The notes below the pieces were generated by a model. The model had not been told where the DNA came from. It did no database searches and saw nothing but the letters and a program-made list of their open reading frames with translations. This document shows, one piece after another, positions 30,311 through 35,507 of a DNA stretch of 35,507 bases. The DNA lies in contig CABMPD010000021.1 in NCBI GenBank assembly GCA_902388455.1, positions 1 through 35,507 of the forward strand, given 5' to 3'. How positions within the stretch are numbered: the first letter of the stretch is position 1; each line of letters starts with the position of its first letter. This stretch comes from an uncultured Alistipes sp. GTDB taxonomy: Bacteria > Bacteroidota > Bacteroidia > Bacteroidales > UBA932. The position numbers and the translations under genes are program-made.

Positions 30311-31603
30311 ATGGAAAATAACAACGAACATAATATAAAGAAAGGTCATTTTGATGCCTTTGTCCATGCTGTCGGTTCGGAAATAGAACAGGCACAAGTC
30401 CGGCTCATTACCGCAGCCAATGCCCAGATGTTGTTCCATTACTGGAAAATGGGCAATTATATACTGTACCACCAAAACCTGCATGGCTGGGGTGGTAAAA
30501 TTATCAAGAAGTTGGCACAGGCAATCAGATTCAATTATCCTGAAAAGAAGGGATATTCGGAGCGTAATCTTACTTATATGTGCCAGTTTGCCCGTTTATA
30601 TCCGTTAAATGTACTTCGTAGTTTTATTGAAACAGATTCAATACTGTCAGTCCCTAATATTCAAAACATTACTAATGAAGTCCTTAAACTCAACAGCGGG
30701 CAATTTACGCAGGAGCTTACTGCGCAAATACAATCAGCTGATAATCAATCTTTAGAAATTACGCAGGAGGTTCCTGCGCAATTTCAGAATGTAGAAAAAA
30801 CAGTAGCAACCATCTATAAAATAAAAATAGAGGATATAGAAGATTTATTCTTGGCGTCACCGATTGCAAGAATAAATTGGGCAAGCCATATGGTCATACT
30901 CAATAATCCGCTACCATTAGGTGTAAGGTATTGGTATATGAAACAATCTGTAGAAATGGGTTGGAGCAGTAATGTGCTGAAAATGCAGATTGAAAGTAAT
31001 CTGTATGACAGACAAATCAAGAGTAACAAGGTAAACAACTTCACTGCCACACTTCCGGCACCTCAAAGCGATCTTGCCAATTATCTGTTAAAAGACCCGT
31101 ATATCTTTGACTTGGCAGGAGCAAAGGAAAAGGCTGACGAAAGGGATATAGAAGAACAGTTGGTAAAGCATGTAACCCATTACTTGCTGGAAATGGGTAA
31201 CGGCTTTGCTTTTGTTGCCAGACAAAAACATTTCCAGATTGGGGACAGTGACTTTTTCGCCGACCTGATTCTATATAATATCAAGCTCCACGCCTATGTC
31301 GTCGTGGAATTGAAAGCAACGCCATTCAAACCGGAATATGCAGGGCAGTTAAATTTCTATATCAATGTTGTAGATGATAAACTGAGGGGAGAAAATGATA
31401 ACAAGACCATCGGTCTTTTGCTGTGCAGGGGTAAGGATGAGGTCGTGGCACAATATGCCTTGGCTGGATATGACCAGCCGATAGGTATCAGCGACTATCA
31501 ATTGAGCAAGGCAGTACCCGAAAATCTGAAATCTGCCCTACCGAGTATAGAAGAAGTGGAAGAAGAACTGACCTTATTCCTTGACAAGGACAAGAACCCA
31601 TAA
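30311..31603 (+). CDS. DUF1016 / PDDEXK nuclease-family protein (YhcG-like)
   Basis: This 430-residue protein has the DUF1016 layout. An N-terminal domain (about 12-100) contains YWKMGNYI, the GWGGKIIKKLAQ segment and YSERNLTYM. After a variable linker, the middle region has SHMVILNNPLPLGVRYWYM. The C-terminal PD-(D/E)XK-fold domain has D318 in FFADLILY and E333-L-K335 in VVELKA, an intact active site. The family is common in mobile islands and next to restriction systems and is suspected of a nuclease role in defence or DNA repair; its exact activity is not settled. The linker carries an 18-codon duplication (residues about 132-158). A partner gene of unknown function starts ten bases downstream. 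Confidence 0.9.
   Translation: MENNNEHNIKKGHFDAFVHAVGSEIEQAQVRLITAANAQMLFHYWKMGNYILYHQNLHGWGGKIIKKLAQAIRFNYPEKKGYSERNLTYMCQFARLYPLNVLRSFIETDSILSVPNIQNITNEVLKLNSGQFTQELTAQIQSADNQSLEITQEVPAQFQNVEKTVATIYKIKIEDIEDLFLASPIARINWASHMVILNNPLPLGVRYWYMKQSVEMGWSSNVLKMQIESNLYDRQIKSNKVNNFTATLPAPQSDLANYLLKDPYIFDLAGAKEKADERDIEEQLVKHVTHYLLEMGNGFAFVARQKHFQIGDSDFFADLILYNIKLHAYVVVELKATPFKPEYAGQLNFYINVVDDKLRGENDNKTIGLLLCRGKDEVVAQYALAGYDQPIGISDYQLSKAVPENLKSALPSIEEVEEELTLFLDKDKNP
30705..30783 (+). repeat. In-frame palindromic direct repeat inside the nuclease gene
   Basis: Two 25-base copies lie at 30705-30729 and 30759-30783, exactly 54 bases (18 codons) apart and in the same frame, giving FTQELTAQIQ and ITQEVPAQFQ. 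Each is close to an inverted repeat; the second pairs ACGCAGGA with TCCTGCGC around GGT. They lie in the linker between the two domains of the nuclease. Confidence 0.8.
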
Positions 31604-31613
31604 TATAAAGTAT

Positions 31614-32633
31614 ATGGCAGGAAAGATACAGACGATGATTCCCCAATATGGAGAACTTAACAGAATATACAGAGACTATATAGATAATTACGCTTTTTCT
31701 TTTGACAGGCAGAAATTCATATCGGATTTCTATCAGGAGTATAATGACATGAAATCCTTTGAAGCCGCTATCCTTGAACTGGTGCTTGACAAGCAAAAAG
31801 AGCAATACACCTTGATACTCAACAGTCTGAAAACTGAAATAGAAAAGAGCATACAGGCTTATGAGATACGCCCGTTAAGTGACAGAGCCATAGAACGTGC
31901 TTGCTATCAGCACATGGAAAGGTATTCTCAGGAAATTGAAGCCCAGCTGGATGTTACAAGAAGTCTGAGCAAGCCGCTGAATGAAGCCAACAACAGGTAT
32001 GATTCCATTGGTTACAGGGAGCATACAGCCGAAGAGGAAAAACAGGCAGAGAAAGAATATGAACGCTGCAAGGCTGAATATGACAGGGAAAAAGCCAAAC
32101 TGAACAAACTCTATGACCAGCAAAAGGCTACAAGAACAGAGGCATTCCAATATATGAAGAACTGTTGTGCGGACATATACCGTCAAAGCTGCCTTTTTCT
32201 GGATATATTGAAGAAATACATTCCTGACGGAAAGCAAGAGAATAAATCAAGCGAGCCAATCAGTCAGCAGGAAACGACAGAAGAACAACAGGAATATTTC
32301 AGCATGAAATTACTTTCGCTCATTCATGAGGTGTGCAAAGGAGAACAGTTCGAAGAAATTTCCGCACCAGATTTCTATGCCAATATGAATCTTCACCCCT
32401 GCAACTGTAAGCTGAAAATAAAACCGAGAGAGAAAATACGTGTATGCTATCTGATATTCCTGATGAGCGAGAAACTCTCCAAACAGGACAGGGACAAATG
32501 GAAAGACAGAATACTGAAACTGCTGGATATTGACGACAGCTACTACAAATCCAAGTACAAGGAGCCTGTTTCAGATTTCCCCAGTGACAGCAACCAAAAT
32601 TTCGCCAAGGAAATGGAACATATATTCAGATAA
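31614..32633 (+). CDS. Unrecognised coiled-coil protein paired with the nuclease
   Basis: This 339-residue protein matches no family I can name. It is soluble, without signal peptide or membrane segment. Residues about 60-80 and 130-190 are strongly charged and likely coiled coil (for example EEEKQAEKEYERCKAEYD). A Gln/Glu/Ser-rich linker follows near 215-240. The last third, with KLLSLIHEVCKG, HPCNCKLKIKPREKIRV and CYLIFLMSEK, looks like a compact globular domain that I associate with proteins of Bacteroides mobile elements. The ATG at 31614 (MAGKIQTM) is chosen because the frame before it overlaps the nuclease gene. It lies ten bases after the nuclease and 40 bases before a strong terminator, so the two genes form one transcript. 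No function is assigned. Confidence 0.8.
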   Translation: MAGKIQTMIPQYGELNRIYRDYIDNYAFSFDRQKFISDFYQEYNDMKSFEAAILELVLDKQKEQYTLILNSLKTEIEKSIQAYEIRPLSDRAIERACYQHMERYSQEIEAQLDVTRSLSKPLNEANNRYDSIGYREHTAEEEKQAEKEYERCKAEYDREKAKLNKLYDQQKATRTEAFQYMKNCCADIYRQSCLFLDILKKYIPDGKQENKSSEPISQQETTEEQQEYFSMKLLSLIHEVCKGEQFEEISAPDFYANMNLHPCNCKLKIKPREKIRVCYLIFLMSEKLSKQDRDKWKDRILKLLDIDDSYYKSKYKEPVSDFPSDSNQNFAKEMEHIFR

Positions 32634-32672
32634 TCCGTGATATATCCTGATACTTTACGAAAGTTCCACTTT

Positions 32673-32705
32673 TACCACTCAAAATAATTTTTGAGTGGTA
32701 TTTTT
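32673..32705 (+). terminator. Rho-independent terminator after the cargo pair
   Basis: TACCACTCAAAA (32673-32684) pairs perfectly with TTTTGAGTGGTA (32689-32700) around a TAAT loop, followed at once by TTTTT and a further T-rich stretch. It closes the transcript of the nuclease and coiled-coil genes. Confidence 0.9.
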
Positions 32706-32711
32706 GTTTTC

Positions 32712-32769
32712 TGATATTCAATAAGATACAATGATATTCAGTTTGTACCGTCCCCATCCTTACCACTCA
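32712..32769 (+). repeat. Short repeats upstream of the DUF3853 gene
   Basis: TGATATTCA is present twice in direct orientation, 20 bases apart (32712-32720 and 32732-32740). TACCACTCA, identical to the left arm of the terminator at 32673, recurs at 32761-32769, just upstream of the -7 box of the next gene. They could be protein-binding sites for control of the excision/replication genes. Confidence 0.45.
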
Positions 32770-32779
32770 TAACCCTACC

Positions 32780-32787
32780 TAATTTTG
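32780..32787 (+). promoter_or_regulatory. -7 promoter box of the DUF3853-ATPase genes
   Basis: TAATTTTG matches TAnnTTTG. It gives an untranslated leader of about 60 bases before the ATG at 32857. No TTTG was seen at the -33 position; instead TACCACTCA occupies that region. Confidence 0.5.
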
Positions 32788-32856
32788 CATCGTTCGAGAA
32801 CAGAAATAACAGCCAGTGCGCAGGGCTGATTGTTTAACGACTAAATAGATTGGACG

Positions 32857-33165
32857 ATGACAAATATCCAAGAATTATTATCAAAACCCGTCTGGCAAAT
32901 GACAGGCGAAGAATTCATATTCCTGAGTAAGCACGCTTCAGGTCAGGCCGAAGCATTGCCGCAACCCGTTACAGACACGGAAAAGAAGTATGTGTACGGA
33001 ATACTCGGTATAGCCAAACTGTTCGGGTGCAGTCTGCCCACTGCCAACCGCATAAAGAAAAGCGGTAAGATAGACAAGGCGATTACCCAGATAGGGCGCA
33101 AGATTATAGTTGATGCAGAACTGGCTCTTGAACTTGCCGGAAAGAAAACAGGAGGACGGAAATAA
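32857..33165 (+). CDS. DUF3853 family small DNA-binding protein
   Basis: This 102-residue protein belongs to DUF3853, found in Bacteroides mobilizable elements. The segment KKYVYGILGIAKLFGCSLPT followed by ANRIKKSGKIDKAI looks like a helix-turn-helix of the excisionase/MerR type, and the C terminus is basic (GKKTGGRK). By position it corresponds to the small orf2/orf2x-type genes of NBU elements that are needed for excision; the match in role is inference. Its stop TAA overlaps the next ATG by one base (TAATG), coupling it to the ATPase. Confidence 0.88.
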   Translation: MTNIQELLSKPVWQMTGEEFIFLSKHASGQAEALPQPVTDTEKKYVYGILGIAKLFGCSLPTANRIKKSGKIDKAITQIGRKIIVDAELALELAGKKTGGRK

Positions 33166-34256
33166 TGGGAGGTATGCTTATGGACTATATGAGAGAAATA
33201 AAGGAAATATCTGCAGAACAGGCGATAATCCTTTGGCAAGCCTCACGTCTGAGCCTATCGAAAATCTATGAGAAAGCACCTGAGATTTTAAAAGTGCAAG
33301 GTTCGGTCATTGGCACACTGGGCAATTTCAGTGCATCCATAGGCAAAGCCAAAAGTAAAAAGACTTTCAATGTGTCGGCTATTGTAGCCGCCTCATTGAA
33401 AAACGGTACGGTACTACGGTATGTGGCAGAACTTCCGGAGAACAAAAGGAAAGTCCTTTATGTGGACACGGAACAAAGCCATTATCACTGCCTGAAAGTC
33501 ATGAAACGTATTTTACGGCTGGCCGGTCTTCCTGATGACAGGGACAATGAACATCTGGAGTTTCTCGCTTTGAGGAAATACACGCCCGAACAGCGCATCA
33601 GGATTGTCGAACAGGCTATCTATAATACACCGGACATAGGGCTTGTAATCATAGACGGCATCCGTGATATGGTATATGACATCAACAGTCCGGGAGAATC
33701 GACACGCATCATATCCAAGTTGATGCAGTGGACGGATGACAGGCAAATACACATCCATACGATACTCCACCAGAACAAAGGCGATGAAAACGCAAGAGGG
33801 CATATCGGTACGGAGCTGAACAACAAGGCGGAAACCGTTCTTCTCGTGGAAAAGGACAAGAGCAACGGGGATATAAGCAATGTTTCGGCCATGCACATAC
33901 GTGCAATGGATTTCGAGCCTTTCGCTTTCCGTATCAACGACAATGCATTGCCTGAACTCATAGAGGGGTACAGACCCGAAGCGAAGAAACCCGGAAGACC
34001 GGAAGAGGAAAAGTTCGACCCTTACAGGCATATTACCGAACAACAGCACCGCATAGCACTAGAAGCGGCTTTCGGACTGAAAGAGGAATACGGCTACAAG
34101 GATCTGGAAACCGCCTTAATCAAGTCTTATATGTCAGTAGGTGTAAAACTGAACCATCAAAAGGCGGTATCACTTATCACCATGCTCCGGAACAAACGGA
34201 TGATAGTACAGGAGAACGGCAGGAAATACACGTTCAAGCCAGACTTTCACTATTAG
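33165..34256 (+). CDS. RecA-fold (RepA-like) ATPase with modified P-loop
   Basis: This 363-residue ATPase resembles the RepA/AAA_25 helicase-like ATPases of Bacteroides mobilizable elements. Visible motifs are the P-loop position GKAKSKKT (60-67), VLYVDTEQS (Walker B-like, about 98-106), VIIDGIRDMV near 150-160, and the later HQNKGDENARGHIGTELNNK segment typical of RecA-type RepA proteins. The second glycine of the Walker A motif is replaced by lysine (K65), while K66-T67 are kept. A winged-helix-like C terminus follows (about 285-360). Starts at 33174 (with GGGAGG ahead) and 33180 are also possible; 33165 is chosen for the TAATG overlap. It corresponds by position to orf3 of NBU1. Confidence 0.85.
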   Translation: MGGMLMDYMREIKEISAEQAIILWQASRLSLSKIYEKAPEILKVQGSVIGTLGNFSASIGKAKSKKTFNVSAIVAASLKNGTVLRYVAELPENKRKVLYVDTEQSHYHCLKVMKRILRLAGLPDDRDNEHLEFLALRKYTPEQRIRIVEQAIYNTPDIGLVIIDGIRDMVYDINSPGESTRIISKLMQWTDDRQIHIHTILHQNKGDENARGHIGTELNNKAETVLLVEKDKSNGDISNVSAMHIRAMDFEPFAFRINDNALPELIEGYRPEAKKPGRPEEEKFDPYRHITEQQHRIALEAAFGLKEEYGYKDLETALIKSYMSVGVKLNHQKAVSLITMLRNKRMIVQENGRKYTFKPDFHY

Positions 34257-34265
34257 ACCGTCTAA
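34253..34265. promoter_or_regulatory. Hyphenated palindrome at the end of the ATPase gene
   Basis: TTAGAC-C-GTCTAA is a perfect 6+1+6 palindrome covering the ATPase stop codon, six bases before the first iteron. It could be a binding site for a dimeric protein. Confidence 0.4.
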
Positions 34266-34270
34266 CCTGT

Positions 34271-34392
34271 AATCACTTCACTTTATTCGGCAGGTCTATA
34301 TATTAAGGATAAAGCGAAGCGATTGCAGAGAATGTAAAACCGCTTCACTTTATTACCGTATCCTATATATACGAAAATAAAGTGAAGTGATT
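34271..34392. repeat. Four 17-bp iteron-like repeats in two inverted pairs
   Basis: AATCACTTCACTTTATT occurs at 34271-34287 (plus) and, identical, at 34376-34392 (minus). Variants lie at 34309-34324 (minus, two changes in 16 bases) and 34338-34354 (plus, two changes in 17). The order is plus, minus, plus, minus, with centres 37, 30 and 38 bases apart. Each pair encloses an AT-rich CTATATAT core, so the arrangement is a duplicated unit of about 54 bases. It fills the gap between the ATPase and the primase, which is where a replication origin or an operator of the element would be expected. Confidence 0.85.
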
Positions 34393-34399
34393 ATACAGA

Positions 34400-34422
34400 C
34401 CGTACTTCATAAAAAGGTACGG
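34400..34422. repeat. Hairpin between the iterons and the primase gene
   Basis: CCGTAC (34400-34405) pairs with GTACGG (34417-34422) around an 11-base A-rich loop. There is no T-run after it, so a terminator is unlikely. It may be part of the origin/leader region. Confidence 0.5.
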
Positions 34423-34472
34423 GCGAAAAGAGAAATAAATATTCCAACCATTATTCAAACACTCATCTTATT

Positions 34473-35432
34473 ATGGATATACAAACAGCAAAACAAATCA
34501 GGATAGCGGATTTTCTGTACAGTTTGGGACATTCTCCCGTCAAGCAGCAAGGTATCAACCTGTGGTATAAATCCCCGTTACGGGAAGAGACAGAGCCCTC
34601 GTTCAAAATAAATACCGAACGCAACCAATGGTATGATTTTGCAATTGGTAAAGGTGGAAATATCATTGCACTGGCACAGGAACTCTACTATTCCGACTAT
34701 GTACCTTATCTTCTACAGAAAATCGAGGAACAGACTCCGCACATCCGTCCCGTATCTTTCTCTTTTGGCAAGCAGTCATTTTCCGAACCGAGTTTTCAGG
34801 AGTTGGACATTGTACAGCTGACTTCTCCTGCCCTGCTTGCCTATCTACAGGAAAGAGGGATAAACACGGCACTGGCGAAAAGAGAATGTAAGGAAGCCCG
34901 TTTCACCCACAACGGCAAACGTTATTTCGCCATTGCTTTTCCGAACATATCGGGTGGATATGAAATCCGCAACCGATATTTCAAGGGATGTATCGCACCA
35001 AAAGAAATATCCCATATCAGACAGTCAGGAAAGCCAAGGAGTGCATGTTACGTTTTTGAGGGATTTATGGATTACCTTTCCTTTCTGACCTTAAGACTGG
35101 AAAGCTGTCCGCAATCACCCGACTTCGACAGACAGGATTACATAGTTCTTAATTCCGTAGCCAATGTTCCCAAGGCACTCTATCCGTTGGGAAGCTATGA
35201 GCGCATCCACTGTTTCTTTGACAATGACCGTGCAGGAATGGAAGCAATACAGCAAATCAGAAAGGAGTATGATGCTACCCGGTATATACGTGACGCCTCG
35301 CAAATCTACAGTGGATGTAAAGATCTGAACGAATATTTACAGAAACGAATAGCCGATAGGAAAGAGCAAGCGCAATCTGTCAAAAAGAGGAATGATACAC
35401 TATCCAAGAAACCGAAAGGCTTCCGGTTATAG
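34473..35432 (+). CDS. Toprim primase of the mobile element (PrmN1-like)
   Basis: This 319-residue protein has the order of a DnaG-type primase fragment. The N-terminal zinc-binding-like fold (about 10-75) includes WYKSPLREETEPSF and the GKGGNIIAL segment. A Toprim domain follows with E196-G197 in FEGFMDY and D250-N-D252 in CFFDNDRAG. The usual Cys/His ligands of the CHC2 zinc finger are absent, although the surrounding pattern is kept. The C terminus is basic. It corresponds to the primase PrmN1 of NBU elements, used in excision and mobilisation of the element; primer synthesis activity is inferred. It stands after the iteron array and just before a series of hairpins. Confidence 0.88.
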   Translation: MDIQTAKQIRIADFLYSLGHSPVKQQGINLWYKSPLREETEPSFKINTERNQWYDFAIGKGGNIIALAQELYYSDYVPYLLQKIEEQTPHIRPVSFSFGKQSFSEPSFQELDIVQLTSPALLAYLQERGINTALAKRECKEARFTHNGKRYFAIAFPNISGGYEIRNRYFKGCIAPKEISHIRQSGKPRSACYVFEGFMDYLSFLTLRLESCPQSPDFDRQDYIVLNSVANVPKALYPLGSYERIHCFFDNDRAGMEAIQQIRKEYDATRYIRDASQIYSGCKDLNEYLQKRIADRKEQAQSVKKRNDTLSKKPKGFRL

Positions 35433-35502
35433 CCCACTATAACTACACGCTTCGCTTTCGTAGTTGTGGGCTCTCCCGAGGGGATTAGGGCTTTGCCCTA
35501 AT
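35431..35502. repeat. Three hairpins at the right edge (oriT candidate)
   Basis: AGCCCA (35431-35436) and AACTAC (35441-35446) pair with GTAGTT (35460-35465) and TGGGCT (35467-35472) as one long stem with a small bulge. CCC-GAG-GGG follows, and ATTAGGGC (35484-35491) pairs with GCCCTAAT (35495-35502) around TTT. The first stem could act as a terminator for the primase gene, but it has no T-run. In NBU elements oriT lies between the primase and the relaxase gene, so this is the expected place for it; the relaxase would start just outside the window. Confidence 0.55.
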
Positions 35503-35507
35503 GACCC

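Noticed and set aside
34271..34392. CRISPR array
   Set aside because: The repeats alternate in orientation, are only 17 bases long with uneven short spacers, and no cas gene is nearby.
28793..35507. Prophage
   Set aside because: No capsid, tail, terminase or lysis genes are seen; the gene order fits a mobilizable element.

Overview
The window looks like a Bacteroidales chromosome, most probably a Rikenellaceae/Alistipes-like gut anaerobe. The grounds are the repeated TAnnTTTG (-7) promoter boxes of the Bacteroidetes primary sigma factor, a tmRNA whose tag reads GNNNYALAA, the gene families present (PgpH-like HD phosphohydrolase, paired TPR and outer-membrane barrel genes, DUF6067-like glycosidase), and few strong Shine-Dalgarno sequences. 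The genus is an inference from family resemblance.

From 1 to about 28790 the DNA is ordinary core chromosome, GC-rich in its codons. On the minus strand lie: a MATE exporter with a metallo-beta-lactamase-fold lipoprotein (108-2269), a zinc alcohol dehydrogenase (2395-3432), ssrA tmRNA (3607-4000), a seven-helix HD phosphohydrolase (4037-6067), an alpha-oxoamine synthase with gyrB (6160-9435), and an outer-membrane barrel plus a 1008-residue TPR protein (9482-14199). Divergent from these is a plus-strand ftsE-nth-xerD run (14265-16572). Then come a large secreted glycosidase-like protein (16574-19570), tRNA-Arg(CCT) (19653-19724), plsX-rpmF-yceD (19736-21351) and typA (21418-23220), all minus, followed by guaA (plus), a D-2-hydroxyacid dehydrogenase (minus), a lectin-like membrane protein and an MGDG-synthase-like glycosyltransferase (plus).

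From about 28793 to the right edge the sequence becomes visibly AT-richer and is a mobile element. It starts at a tRNA-Ser 3' end (T-loop to discriminator, 28793-28815) that has lost the rest of its tRNA. Next comes a tyrosine integrase with a textbook promoter (28964-30244). Then follow two cargo genes in their own promoter-to-terminator unit (a DUF1016/PDDEXK nuclease and an unrecognised coiled-coil protein), a DUF3853 protein, a RecA-fold ATPase with a modified P-loop, an intergenic array of four 17-bp iteron-like repeats, a Toprim primase without zinc ligands, and three hairpins at the right edge where an oriT/mob region would be expected. The order integrase - cargo - small DNA-binding protein - ATPase - primase - (oriT/mob) matches the NBU family of Bacteroides integrative mobilizable elements. 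The right end, the relaxase and attR lie outside the window.

The two most interesting items are the self-contained nuclease/coiled-coil cargo pair (30284-32705), a candidate undescribed defence or element-maintenance module, and the paired inverted iterons between ATPase and primase (34271-34392), a candidate replication origin or control region of the element.
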